A DNA stretch of 64,000 nucleotides from Helicobacter jaachi. Its GTDB lineage: Bacteria > Campylobacterota > Campylobacteria > Campylobacterales > Helicobacteraceae. The notes beneath the pieces were generated by a model. That model was not told the origin of the DNA. It did not search any database and was given only the letters and a program-made list of their open reading frames with translations. Made by a program: the position numbers and the translations under genes. Within the stretch, counting starts at the first letter, position 1; each line of letters begins with the position of its first letter. Below are positions 54,545-63,974 of this stretch, piece by piece. The stretch lies in the NCBI RefSeq assembly GCF_000763135.2, contig NZ_JRPR02000001.1, positions 372,001 through 436,000 of the forward strand, given 5' to 3'.

Positions 54545-55876
54545 ATGAAAAAAGTCATTCTTTTATTAGCGTTAATCTCTGTATTTTACGCAGATGATGA
54601 GATTAATTTCATAGTAAGCACGCCACAAGAAGAGATTACAGAATCTGGTGGGAGGACTTTTAGCCTAATAGAACTCATCGAAGGGGCGGAGAAAAATTAT
54701 AATATCGAGGCTAAAGACTTAGCCATTTTGCAGGCTCAAGCGACCAAAAGAGCCGCATATGGCGAGTTTTTGCCCACACTTGATGGAACATATCAATATC
54801 AAGAGACTGATAATCCAAATATGCGTTTAAAGGCTAGAACGGGTAGCATCAAGGCAAATTGGGAGATTTTTAGCGGTTTAAAAACTTATAATAAAACTTT
54901 AGAGAAAAATTCGCTTTATCGCGCGAGCATCGAGGATAGAGAAAATACTAGAGACCAGTTATTTTTAAATGTGATTGAGCAATATTATGGCTATTTTACT
55001 AATCGCGCGCAGCTTCTAAGTTTAGAGCAGAAGCGATTGCAGCTAGATTCTAATATTAAGCGCGTGGAGCGGCTTTTCAATTCTGGGCTTACTACTATTG
55101 ATGATGTAGAATCTTTGCGCGCAGAAGTGCTAGCTACAGAGCATGAGATTGCTAATATCAAAATGGAGATTGAGAAAAATAAGCTTATGCTTTCACTCCT
55201 ATCAAACACAGAGGTGCAGTCTTTAGAGCGTAAAACTCTCAAAGCCCCACTTTTCAAACTTGATGAAAATCGCCATGATTTAAATATGTTAAATTTTCAA
55301 GCACAGGGCGCAAAATACCAAGCGCGGCAATATACCTACTTGCCCATAGTGAGTATAAGCGATACTTATGTGCTAAATAGTGATATTACTAAGGGCGGTG
55401 CGCTCACATTTAAGGGGCTTTCACAAGCTGAAACAAGCCAATTTTTAGGTGTCATGTCACGGCAATTTCCTTTAAATCAAAATCAAATTATGATTAATGC
55501 TACTCTTCATCTTGATGCGCTTAGCACTTATCATCAAAATGAAGCCGCAAGATTAGGCTATTTGAAATCTTTAAAAGAGCTGACCTATAAAAAAGAGGAG
55601 CAGAAAAAAGATGAAAAGCTCTATCGTAAGGCACTAGAAACAGCTGTGGCTAAGATTAAAGCCTCTGAAGCCGCGCTACATTCGGCAAATATTGCTTTTG
55701 AATCTATTGCTAAAAAATACAATGCGCAGATTCTCAATTTCACAGATTATTTACAATCACTCACCAAAAAATTTGAAGCTGAAGCCACTTACAACCAAGC
55801 TTTGAATAATTATGAAATGCAAAAGGCGTATTATATTTATTACAGCGGACAGGATTTGCGCGCGCATATCGAGTAG
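54545..55876 (+). CDS. hefA: Outer-membrane efflux channel HefA/TolC-like
   Basis: 443 residues from the ATG at 54545 with AAGGAG upstream; the GTG two codons earlier is rejected. Signal peptide ends F-Y-A. Two tandem halves of long amphipathic helices are visible, as in TolC: A-A-Y-G-E-F-L-P-T-L-D and L-Y-R-K-A-L-E-T-A. It forms the exit duct for the RND pump encoded downstream. Order hefA-hefB-hefC matches the Helicobacter pylori efflux operon. Confidence 0.9.
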   Translation: MKKVILLLALISVFYADDEINFIVSTPQEEITESGGRTFSLIELIEGAEKNYNIEAKDLAILQAQATKRAAYGEFLPTLDGTYQYQETDNPNMRLKARTGSIKANWEIFSGLKTYNKTLEKNSLYRASIEDRENTRDQLFLNVIEQYYGYFTNRAQLLSLEQKRLQLDSNIKRVERLFNSGLTTIDDVESLRAEVLATEHEIANIKMEIEKNKLMLSLLSNTEVQSLERKTLKAPLFKLDENRHDLNMLNFQAQGAKYQARQYTYLPIVSISDTYVLNSDITKGGALTFKGLSQAETSQFLGVMSRQFPLNQNQIMINATLHLDALSTYHQNEAARLGYLKSLKELTYKKEEQKKDEKLYRKALETAVAKIKASEAALHSANIAFESIAKKYNAQILNFTDYLQSLTKKFEAEATYNQALNNYEMQKAYYIYYSGQDLRAHIE

Positions 55877-55911
55877 AAGGCTTATTAAATTCTATAATTT
55901 TAGGAGATATT

Positions 55912-56616
55912 ATGCGGTATAAAATATTTTTAGCACTGCTATGTGCGGTAAATATGTGGGCAGAAGATGTGTATGCGATTTTTAACGCAGAGGCGATAAA
56001 AGATGCTAAATTAACTCTAGCTACAAGTGGCATTGTGGAGGAAATCTTTGTAGATGTGGGGAGTGAGGTGAAAGAAAATGATGTGCTTTTAAGCCTCTTT
56101 AATAAAGATGTGCAATCTCAAATGCAATCCACACAGCAGCAATATTTATTTGCTAAAAAGCAATATGAGCGCTACCAACGCTCTGGCGGGGCTGTGGATA
56201 AAAATACGCTTGATAAATACTATTTTGAGTATAAAAAGCTTGAGGCAGATTATGCCTATCAGCAAGCCATGCTTAGTAAAACACAGCTCAAAGCGCCATT
56301 TGATGGCATAATCGCGGAGAAAAATATCGAGCTAGGCGATGGCGTGAGTGCTAATAGCACGGATTTGTTTCGCATTATTAGCAAAGATGTAAAACTGGTG
56401 CTTGAGTTTGATTTTAAATACGCAAGTAAGGTCAAAGTGGGTGATTTATTTAGCTTTAGGATTGATGGTAAGCCACAGAATCTAGAAGTAAAAATATCAA
56501 AAATCTATCCCACCGCTAGCACTAGCACGCGCAAGGTGAAAGCAGAAGCTTTAGCGTCTAATGTTATACCCGGCACATTTGGCGATGGCTATATCCATGT
56601 AACAGAAGCAAAATAG
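55912..56616 (+). CDS. hefB: RND efflux membrane fusion protein HefB
   Basis: 234 residues with a signal peptide (cut after M-W-A). The lipoyl half-motifs are E-E-I-F-V-D-V-G-S-E-V-K-E-N-D and L-K-A-P-F-D-G-I-I-A-E, on either side of a short helical hairpin (about 65-120). The protein is short for the HlyD/AcrA family but matches HefB. It bridges the inner-membrane pump and the outer channel. It lies 35 bp after hefA. Confidence 0.9.
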   Translation: MRYKIFLALLCAVNMWAEDVYAIFNAEAIKDAKLTLATSGIVEEIFVDVGSEVKENDVLLSLFNKDVQSQMQSTQQQYLFAKKQYERYQRSGGAVDKNTLDKYYFEYKKLEADYAYQQAMLSKTQLKAPFDGIIAEKNIELGDGVSANSTDLFRIISKDVKLVLEFDFKYASKVKVGDLFSFRIDGKPQNLEVKISKIYPTASTSTRKVKAEALASNVIPGTFGDGYIHVTEAK

Positions 56617-56625
56617 GACATAAAT

Positions 56626-59600
56626 ATGTATAAATTTGCCATTACTCGTCCTGTAACTACACTTATGTTTGCCTTTGCAATTTTGTTTTTTGGCTTTTTG
56701 GGTGTGTTTAAAATGCCAACTTCACTATTTCCTAATGTGGATTTTCCCATTGTGGTTGTTATCACTAGCTATCCGGGCGCGAGTGCGGAGATTGTTGAGA
56801 CAAAAGTGACAGATAAAATTGAGGAAGCCATTATGGGCATTGATGGCATTAAGCGTGTAACTTCCAATTCTGTGCGCAATACAAGTGTGGTTATTGTGCA
56901 GTTTGAGCTAGAAAAGCCCCTTGATGTGGCTGTGAATGATGTGCGCGACAAAGTTGGCTCTGTGCAGCTAGATTCTGGAGTGAAAACGCCTAGCATTAAT
57001 AAATTTGATAGCTCATCTTCGCCTATTATCTCACTTTTTTTGACTAGCGATAAGGTTAAGTCTTCAGAAATGATGAGGCATGCTAAGGATAATATTAAGC
57101 CGCTTTTGCAAAAAATATCAGGTGTAGGCGGGGTGGAGCTAAGGGGATATAGGCAGCGACAGATTAGAATCTATGTAAGCCCTACGATGCTTAATAAATA
57201 CGCACTCACTTATGTAGATATTGCGAATAAAATTGGATTAGAGAATCTAGAAATTGATGGCGGGCGGCTCGTTGGCGCGCTGCAAGAATGGTCTGTGGTG
57301 ACTGATGCGCAAAGTGTCAATTTAGATGATGTGAGTAATATCCGCGTAGCAGAGGGCGTTAGGCTAGGGGATATTGCCACTATCGAAGATGGCATAGAGG
57401 AGGATAGGACTTTTGCTGCATTCAATAAAACGCAGGGCGTTATTTTTGAAGTGCAAAAGATTGCAGGTGCAAATGAAATTGCTATTGCTGATGAGGTGAT
57501 GAAAGTTTTGCCACAAATTGAGGCTATAAGCCCAGAGTATGAGATTAAGCCCTTTAAAGATACCACACAGCACATTCGCGCAGCCATTTCATCTGTAGAA
57601 TTTGATGTATTTTTGGGCGTAATACTTGCTGTGTCTGTGGTGTTTTTGTTTCTGCGTAGTGCGACTATTACGCTTGTTTCGGCTGTGAGTATTCCTGTGT
57701 CTATTTTTGGCACTTTTGCACTTATGAATTTCTTTGGATTTTCGCTTAATATGCTCACACTGCTTGCTGTAGCCCTTGCCATTGGAATTATTATTGATGA
57801 TGCGATTGTGGTGATTGAAAATATTCATAAAAAGCTTGAAAGCGGTATGCGTAAGCGTGAAGCAGCTTATGAGGGTGTGCGCGAAATAGGCTTTGCGCTC
57901 ATTGCTATTTCGGCTATGCTACTATCTGTTTTTATCCCTGTGGGCAGTATGAGTGGTATTGTGGGGAGATTTTTTCAAAGCTTTGGGATTACTGTGGCAG
58001 CGGCTATTGGGATTTCTTATATTGTTGTTATTACTATAATCCCCATGATTTCTGCCATTGTGGTAAATCCTACGCATTCAAGATTCTATTATCGCACAGA
58101 GCCATTTTTTAAAGCCCTTGATAGCTATTATGTGCGCACTTTAGGCTTTGTGCTGCGACATAGATTAAAGGTGGTTGTTGGTATTTTTGGCGTGTTTTTC
58201 TTGTCTTTAATGCTACTAGCAAAGCTTGGTATGGAGTTTATTCTGCCCGATGATAAAAGCGAATTTCAGGTGTTTATGGAGGCAAAGCCGGGCATTAGCA
58301 TAGAATCTATGAAGCAAAAAACGGGCATTTTGCAAGATATTGTAATGGCGGATAAAAATGTAGATTTTACCACTTTGCAAATTGGTTACAACTCGGAGAG
58401 AAATATTTTTAAAGCCCAAATCTATGCGCATCTTAAACCCATAAAAGAGCGCGAATTATCGCAATTTGTGATTATGGAGCAAATTGGTGATAGGCTCAAA
58501 GCAAGCGCAGTGGGCAAGGAGTTTATTTTATCTTTATCAGAAGTATCAGATTTTGCTGGTGGGGACGATTCGCCCTATCAGGTGGCAATTTTAGCCCCTA
58601 ATGAAGAGGCATTACAAACATCTAAAGATAATCTTATTGCGTTACTTAATAATGATGAGTTACTCGCTGGAAAGGTAGATAATATCCACCTAAATACCGC
58701 ACCAAATTCACCCGAATACCGCCTAAAAATTCTTAAAGCAAATGCCAATCGCTACGGCGTTAGCTCAAAAGATATAGGCGAGGTAGTGCGCGGGGCATTC
58801 TCTGGTGAGGCGGCAATTGCTTATTATAAAGAAAATGGCAAGGAGTATGATATTACTATCCGCGCACCTAGTGGGGATAGAATCTCACTTAATGATATTA
58901 AAAAATTACAAGTGCGTAATGCAAAAGGGGATTTAATGTTTTTAGAAGGGCTTGTAGAGATAGAATCTACAAGCGCACCATCGGTGATTACGCGCTTTGA
59001 TAGGCAACGCTCTGTGATTGTGTATGCTTATCCTAAGAAAAATTCTGGCATTTCTTTGGGCGATATGATGAATGTAACGGCGCAAAAGGCGAGCCAATGG
59101 TTAGTTCCTGGCTCAAGCTTTAAGCTTCAGGGTGAGGCAGAAAATGCAGAAGAAATGATGGTAGCATTTTTAGTAGCGGTCTTAACGGCTGTAGTGCTTA
59201 TTTATCTTATACTCGCCGCACTATATGAATCATTCTTGCAGCCTGTGATTATTATGATGACCTTGCCCTTTAGCTTTTCTGGTGCGTTTATCGCCCTTTT
59301 TGTGGTGCAGCAGCCTTTTAGTATGTTTTCACTTATGGGACTTATGATACTTATGGGCTTAGTTGGTAAAAATGCTACATTACTCATTGATGTAGCAAAT
59401 GAGAAGCGCAAGGAGGGGTATAGCACCGATGAAGCACTTATATTAGCAGGTGAATCGCGCCTGCGCCCTATTCTTATGACCACCATTGCTATGGTCTTTG
59501 GTATGATACCGCTGGCTATTTCTAGTGGTTCTGGAGCGGGTATGAAGTCGCCTATGGGGGTTTGTATCATCGGCGGGCTGCTTTTTTCAATGTTTTTGAG

Positions 59601-59694
59601 CCTGCTTATTGTGCCAGCTATGTATAGGTTGCTAGCGCCCCTTGATGATTGGATACAAAGATTCTATAAGCCAAAGGCGGAGGATAAATTTTAA
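56626..59694 (+). CDS. hefC: RND multidrug efflux transporter HefC
   Basis: 1022 residues with twelve membrane helices and two large periplasmic loops. TM4 shows A-L-A-I-G-I-I-I-D-D-A-I-V-V-I-E-N, including the paired aspartates that carry protons. T-S-L-F-P-N-V-D-F-P and the G-L-V-G-K-N-A-T-L-L-I-D of TM10 fit the AcrB/MexB group. It exports drugs and bile-like compounds, useful in an enterohepatic host. It is 9 bp after hefB. Confidence 0.94.
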   Translation: MYKFAITRPVTTLMFAFAILFFGFLGVFKMPTSLFPNVDFPIVVVITSYPGASAEIVETKVTDKIEEAIMGIDGIKRVTSNSVRNTSVVIVQFELEKPLDVAVNDVRDKVGSVQLDSGVKTPSINKFDSSSSPIISLFLTSDKVKSSEMMRHAKDNIKPLLQKISGVGGVELRGYRQRQIRIYVSPTMLNKYALTYVDIANKIGLENLEIDGGRLVGALQEWSVVTDAQSVNLDDVSNIRVAEGVRLGDIATIEDGIEEDRTFAAFNKTQGVIFEVQKIAGANEIAIADEVMKVLPQIEAISPEYEIKPFKDTTQHIRAAISSVEFDVFLGVILAVSVVFLFLRSATITLVSAVSIPVSIFGTFALMNFFGFSLNMLTLLAVALAIGIIIDDAIVVIENIHKKLESGMRKREAAYEGVREIGFALIAISAMLLSVFIPVGSMSGIVGRFFQSFGITVAAAIGISYIVVITIIPMISAIVVNPTHSRFYYRTEPFFKALDSYYVRTLGFVLRHRLKVVVGIFGVFFLSLMLLAKLGMEFILPDDKSEFQVFMEAKPGISIESMKQKTGILQDIVMADKNVDFTTLQIGYNSERNIFKAQIYAHLKPIKERELSQFVIMEQIGDRLKASAVGKEFILSLSEVSDFAGGDDSPYQVAILAPNEEALQTSKDNLIALLNNDELLAGKVDNIHLNTAPNSPEYRLKILKANANRYGVSSKDIGEVVRGAFSGEAAIAYYKENGKEYDITIRAPSGDRISLNDIKKLQVRNAKGDLMFLEGLVEIESTSAPSVITRFDRQRSVIVYAYPKKNSGISLGDMMNVTAQKASQWLVPGSSFKLQGEAENAEEMMVAFLVAVLTAVVLIYLILAALYESFLQPVIIMMTLPFSFSGAFIALFVVQQPFSMFSLMGLMILMGLVGKNATLLIDVANEKRKEGYSTDEALILAGESRLRPILMTTIAMVFGMIPLAISSGSGAGMKSPMGVCIIGGLLFSMFLSLLIVPAMYRLLAPLDDWIQRFYKPKAEDKF

Positions 59695-59711
59695 ACATAC
59701 CTAAAGCGCGT

Positions 59712-59717
59712 TATAAT
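59712..59717 (+). promoter_or_regulatory. Predicted -10 element of the M15 peptidase gene
   Basis: TATAAT 30 bp before the ATG at 59742, with AGCGCGT upstream and no clear -35. Confidence 0.4.
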
Positions 59718-59741
59718 GTGGCATTTAAAGCGAGGTAGAAA

Positions 59742-60515
59742 ATGCACAAGATGATAATGTGTTTGGCTCTCTGTATGGGGCTTAGGGCAGATTCTATAAA
59801 TGATGTTTTAGCTCAAACTTGCATTAAAAAGCATTACGCGCAGGTAGCTAAGATTGCCAATAATGAAGTGATACTAAAAGATGGCAGCCGCTTTGTGTGG
59901 GACGATGGATTGGATAAAAGCTATGAGCAAAAGCTCTCAAATCCTGATATGAATGATGCTTTTGGCACTCCTTATCCTCTAAGCGGCTTTGTAACAAAGC
60001 GTGATGAGGATACCTCGCGCATACGACATTTGGGGTTTTATAAGCAAATTTATGGGCATACAGAATCTGAAGTAAAAAAGCAGCTAGTAACGCTTGCGTG
60101 GTTTGAAAATTTCCCTAAAAACTTTGTGCTAATAACAACAGCAAATGGCGTGGATAAAGCCTTAACACGCGTGATAGCAAGGCTTAAACAATTGCCCAAG
60201 GAGTATCATAAATTTTTGATGTATCAAGATACATTTTATTGGCGCAATATAGCAGATTCTCCTAATCTTAGCCCGCATAGCTTTGCCATTGCGCTAGATA
60301 TTAATACTAAATTTTCTAAATATTGGCTATGGGATAAAAAGCAGCACGATATGTATCATTATGAAAATGAAATCCCACTAGAGATTGTGCGGGCGTTTGA
60401 GGAGGAGGGCTTTATATGGGGTGGGCGATGGTGGCATTATGATACAATGCATTTTGAGTATCGTCCAGAGATTATCTGCTACGCCAAAGGCATAGCTACC
60501 AAATCGCAAAACTAG
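59742..60515 (+). CDS. Secreted M15-family D-Ala-D-Ala peptidase-like protein
   Basis: 257 residues with a signal peptide (cut near L-R-A). The C-terminal part shows the M15 zinc site: H-S-F-A-I-A-L-D (H-x6-D) and W-W-H-Y-D-T-M-H-F-E-Y, with the second histidine pair (H-x-D and H). E-E-G-F-I-W-G-G is typical of M15C/CwlK enzymes that cut peptidoglycan stem peptides. The N-terminal half (about 20-140) is less familiar and may recognise substrate. It stands alone between hefC and convergent dgkA. Confidence 0.8.
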   Translation: MHKMIMCLALCMGLRADSINDVLAQTCIKKHYAQVAKIANNEVILKDGSRFVWDDGLDKSYEQKLSNPDMNDAFGTPYPLSGFVTKRDEDTSRIRHLGFYKQIYGHTESEVKKQLVTLAWFENFPKNFVLITTANGVDKALTRVIARLKQLPKEYHKFLMYQDTFYWRNIADSPNLSPHSFAIALDINTKFSKYWLWDKKQHDMYHYENEIPLEIVRAFEEEGFIWGGRWWHYDTMHFEYRPEIICYAKGIATKSQN

Positions 60516-60532
60516 GGACAAAATGCAGAGGG

Positions 60533-60554
60533 TTATAGAATCTAGATTCTATAA
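60533..60554. terminator. Perfect 22-bp palindrome of facing AGATTCTA words
   Basis: TTATAGAATCT is directly followed by its reverse complement, with no loop spacer. It lies 17 bp after the plus-strand peptidase stop and 17 bp after the minus-strand dgkA stop, so it could stop both transcripts. Confidence 0.55.
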
Positions 60555-60571
60555 AGCCTTGATTTTATTAT

Positions 60572-60967
60572 TTACAAAATAAAGCGCCATATGAGGTAGC
60601 TGCCCCATACAAAAGCGACAAAAAGGCAAGAAAGTAGCTGCAAGGCGCTGCCCATATCTTTAGCTTTTTTGGCAAGTGGGTGAATGTCAAGGCTTGTAAA
60701 ATCAATGGCATTTTCAATCGCAGAGTTAATAAGCTCGGCTAAAACACACATCACACAAGGCAGTACGAGCAGCACAAGCTCTACCCAACTTTGCGCAAGA
60801 AAAAAGGCTATAAGACTTAAGACAATGCCTATAAGCAGCACTTGCCTAAAGCCCTCTTCCTCTTGCCACGCAGCCCTTATGCCATCAAGTGAGAAAAAAA
60901 AGGCATTATAAAGACGCTTAAAGCCCCTCTTGCCCTTCTTGTCATTGCGCTCTGGCTTTTTTTGCAT
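60572..60967 (-). CDS. dgkA: Diacylglycerol kinase
   Basis: 131 residues with three membrane helices. The catalytic signature is seen as E-L-I-N-S-A-I-E-N-A-I-D, with R-A-A-W-Q-E-E-E-G-F-R-Q-V on the first helix. It phosphorylates diacylglycerol for phospholipid recycling. The start is 4 bp after the stop of the upstream unknown gene, so the two are co-transcribed. Confidence 0.92.
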   Translation of the reverse strand: MQKKPERNDKKGKRGFKRLYNAFFFSLDGIRAAWQEEEGFRQVLLIGIVLSLIAFFLAQSWVELVLLVLPCVMCVLAELINSAIENAIDFTSLDIHPLAKKAKDMGSALQLLSCLFVAFVWGSYLIWRFIL

Positions 60968-60971
60968 AAGA

Positions 60972-62006
60972 TTAGTTTGAAATCACTTCAAGTTCGTAGT
61001 TTTCAAAAAAGTGGGATATATTTGGGTCTTCCATAAATACTTCTGGTGAGACAAACTGCAGCTCTCTATCTTTTTTATGTGAGAATAAAAAGCCTAGCTC
61101 GTGCGTATTGCCTAACATGTAAGATTCTAAGGCATCGCCAAATTTTATAAGCGCATCTTGATAAAAATCACCATTAAGCATAAGGCTCGCGCCAATGGTA
61201 AAAAGCGTATTTATTTGCTTTGCATACTGGGCGTAAGTCTCTCTATCTGCAGGCATACCTTGCAGCGCGCTAGTAAGCTCAAAATATTTATACAAATCAT
61301 TGCTAAAGCCTCTATCTCTAGTCTTTATCATACTTTTATTGATAGCGTATTTATATCCCATATCATCTACAGAATCTACCGCACCATCGCCCGCATTAAA
61401 AGTGTCTTGGAGCATGATTTTGGCATAAAATTCCTCTAAAATTTGCGCAATGTTTTGCGTGCTAAATTGGCTGCGTTGGTAGGTCTCCTCATTTTGCACT
61501 TCATAATCGGCATTTGAGGCTTTAATGTTGCAATGCACTTGCTCAATGAGTTGATCATCACTTTGGTTTAGTGCAACATCACACGCTGCATTTTGAGGGA
61601 TAAACGATTGGACAACATTCATAATCTGCTCATAAGCTTGCTTATCCTCTTGTGCTTCTGGTTCTTGTGTTTCTAGCTTCATTTCTTTCACATTCAGCAA
61701 AGCTTGTAGCGAATGTTCATCAAGTGAATTAATATCAAAGCCCACACCGCGCAAGATAAAGTTGGCATAATCATCTATATTGACCACAATTTGCTTGCTA
61801 TAACAGCCCACTTGCAAGATACCCTCACATACAAAAGGCTCCCAGCTAGTAATAGCGGCTACTTTGCTTGTGATATTTTCCATTTGTTTGTTGAGCGTTT
61901 GCTCCATTTGGCTTTTCATTTCTTTAGTTTTTGATGAAACAAAAATACCTAGTGCTATGGCGATAAGCGCGCCAATTCCTAAGATAAGGGCGATGAGTTT
62001 TTTCAT
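60972..62006 (-). CDS. Unknown membrane-anchored extracytoplasmic protein
   Basis: 344 residues. A hydrophobic N-terminal helix (residues 4-24) could be a signal anchor. The rest is a soluble, acidic domain with a helical start (M-K-S-Q-M-E-Q-T-L-N-K-Q) and only four cysteines (two near 59-68, then about 145 and 159), which could form disulfides in the periplasm. No known family is recognised; a loose resemblance to DUF945-type proteins is the only lead. It is the upstream partner of dgkA. Confidence 0.55.
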   Translation of the reverse strand: MKKLIALILGIGALIAIALGIFVSSKTKEMKSQMEQTLNKQMENITSKVAAITSWEPFVCEGILQVGCYSKQIVVNIDDYANFILRGVGFDINSLDEHSLQALLNVKEMKLETQEPEAQEDKQAYEQIMNVVQSFIPQNAACDVALNQSDDQLIEQVHCNIKASNADYEVQNEETYQRSQFSTQNIAQILEEFYAKIMLQDTFNAGDGAVDSVDDMGYKYAINKSMIKTRDRGFSNDLYKYFELTSALQGMPADRETYAQYAKQINTLFTIGASLMLNGDFYQDALIKFGDALESYMLGNTHELGFLFSHKKDRELQFVSPEVFMEDPNISHFFENYELEVISN

Positions 62007-62083
62007 AAATGTCCTTTGGAGAAATGGGATAAGTAAAGGGAGGGATTATAGCATAAATTCATAATTATTGATGTGTATAGAAT

Positions 62084-62110
62084 CTAGCCCATCTTGTGCA
62101 GATAGGCTAG
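62084..62110 (-). terminator. Hairpin downstream of nrfA
   Basis: CTAGCC and GGCTAG, with inner ATCT/AGAT, form a bulged stem 10 bp after the nrfA stop on the minus strand. A TAGAATCT word overlaps its left arm. Confidence 0.45.
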
Positions 62111-62120
62111 TAAACGAGGC

Positions 62121-63974
62121 TTATTGTTTCATACTAGTAGCGCTTGCAGAGACCTTATCTACTTCACTAAAGTTATAGGGCTTAGTGTTTTTATCAAGCT
62201 CTAAGAGTTCTTTTGGCGCTTCGCCATTGATTTCTTTATGTTTGTAATAGCGCTCTCCCGCAGTATGTCCATTTAAATCAATCTTATAGACAATTTCGCC
62301 GGGATTAAACTTTTGAATATCATCAAAGCCTAGATTTGAGGTTTTAAAGCCTTTGATGCCATTTTGGTTAGCGATTTCTACAAGTTTAGTTTGTCCCATT
62401 CTTGCCATTTCAACTGCTTGAAGTAGCATACGGCTCGCCTCTCGAGGATTATGGAATCCTGTGGAGTTTTCCGCACCTACAAAGTCGCCTCTCATTTGCC
62501 CACGTCGGTGAAGCTCTAGTGGCTCTTGAAGGGCTTTTGAAATCTTAGCATCATCTGGCTTGCCATCTGTTTGGTAAGCAGGGAGTTTGCCAAGCTCTTC
62601 GCGCAATTTTTTAATATCAAAAATAAGGCTAACAGTCGCATATTCCGCACTTCTTAAATCAAAGGCTACAGATTTTTGAATATCAGCAATTTGTTGCTTT
62701 AGATACTCCTCAGGTTGAGCGTGGCAGGTTTTGCACGCAGAGTTAATATCAAAAAGTGGCGAAGTGATATTGTGCTGTGTGACTTTTTTCCCGCCAGCAC
62801 CTTTAATGTAGGGCATATGGCAGTCTGCACAGCTCACGCCATTTGCCGCATGCACGCCGCCGCTAAACATTTCATATTCTGGGTGCTGAATCTTAATCAT
62901 AGGCGCCTTAGTTTCTTTATGCGTCCAGTCTTCTTTAAATACAGGGCGGACAGCATCATAATGCTCATCAAGCATTTCTATTCTAAAGTTTTCACCCTTT
63001 TTCCACGCACTCCATGGGAATGTGAGATTAATGCCATCAACTTCAATTTCTGTAGCCTTATTACCTTCTCTCCAATGCTCGTATTCATCATAAGTTTTTT
63101 GCGTGCCATTCCACCATTTTTTGCTTGTATCAGTAGCGATAGATTCACCCATGACTTTGACCTTTTGACCTGTGGGCTTAAAGTAGTATTCCACATGGCA
63201 TTGCGCGCATACGAGCGTTCTCATCTCTTTTCTATCCGCTTTTACGCCTTGCACAGGGTCGGCTTGATAGCCTCTGCCTACAAGGGCGTTAATGAGCGCA
63301 GGGCGCACTACTCTTAGGCTCATATCATCAGGATTATGGCAGTCTGCGCAGGTTACACCCATTCTTTTGCCCCCATGTGGCCCGCTATGCTCTGCTGAAC
63401 CCTCTTGAATGCCATTTCGTGCGGGAATATTTTTTATCATAGTCCAATATTTTGTGCTATTAAATACAGAAAAATCCCCTTTGGCCGCATTTTTAATAAG
63501 CCACGGAGTCCAGCCGCTATGGCAATTCATACAAGCAGCAGGCTGTCCGCCAAATTTTGCAAAACCATGCGCGTTAAGAAAATCTTTATTATTCCTTGCT
63601 GTGTCCATTTGGTCTACTTGAATCCAAAAATGCCCGCGCTCTTCATTTGCATCAATGCTAAATGGATAGCCTGCCCACAAAATCGTTAATTGCGGGTAGC
63701 GGATAAGTTTTGAATACGACAAATTCCCCCCGAAATTTGTATATTTTGGGGTGTCTGTCTCTACTTTGAGATACATATCAAGGTATTCAGGGAAGTTTTT
63801 ACCCCAAAAATCAAATGTTGGATTCTCATCTGTAAGCTCTACAAGCTGTTTGGAGATAACGCCAGTATTGCCCGCTTGCTTTGATGAAATATCTTGATTA
63901 AGCCACAAAAGTGCCACTATAACCACAACAGCCACAACAATCAGTATAGGCAGCATTCCTCTTTTTTTCTGCAT
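62121..63974 (-). CDS. nrfA: Ammonia-forming cytochrome c nitrite reductase NrfA
   Basis: 617 residues with an N-terminal hydrophobic helix that may stay as an anchor. Five heme motifs are seen: C-M-N-C-H, C-A-D-C-H, C-A-Q-C-H, C-A-D-C-H and C-K-T-C-H. The first, which is the active-site heme, has the usual CXXCK lysine replaced by histidine, the pattern of Campylobacter-type NrfA. It reduces nitrite to ammonium with six electrons. AAGGAGGACAAG precedes the ATG. Its partner nrfH would lie beyond the window end. Confidence 0.95.
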   Translation of the reverse strand: MQKKRGMLPILIVVAVVVIVALLWLNQDISSKQAGNTGVISKQLVELTDENPTFDFWGKNFPEYLDMYLKVETDTPKYTNFGGNLSYSKLIRYPQLTILWAGYPFSIDANEERGHFWIQVDQMDTARNNKDFLNAHGFAKFGGQPAACMNCHSGWTPWLIKNAAKGDFSVFNSTKYWTMIKNIPARNGIQEGSAEHSGPHGGKRMGVTCADCHNPDDMSLRVVRPALINALVGRGYQADPVQGVKADRKEMRTLVCAQCHVEYYFKPTGQKVKVMGESIATDTSKKWWNGTQKTYDEYEHWREGNKATEIEVDGINLTFPWSAWKKGENFRIEMLDEHYDAVRPVFKEDWTHKETKAPMIKIQHPEYEMFSGGVHAANGVSCADCHMPYIKGAGGKKVTQHNITSPLFDINSACKTCHAQPEEYLKQQIADIQKSVAFDLRSAEYATVSLIFDIKKLREELGKLPAYQTDGKPDDAKISKALQEPLELHRRGQMRGDFVGAENSTGFHNPREASRMLLQAVEMARMGQTKLVEIANQNGIKGFKTSNLGFDDIQKFNPGEIVYKIDLNGHTAGERYYKHKEINGEAPKELLELDKNTKPYNFSEVDKVSASATSMKQ

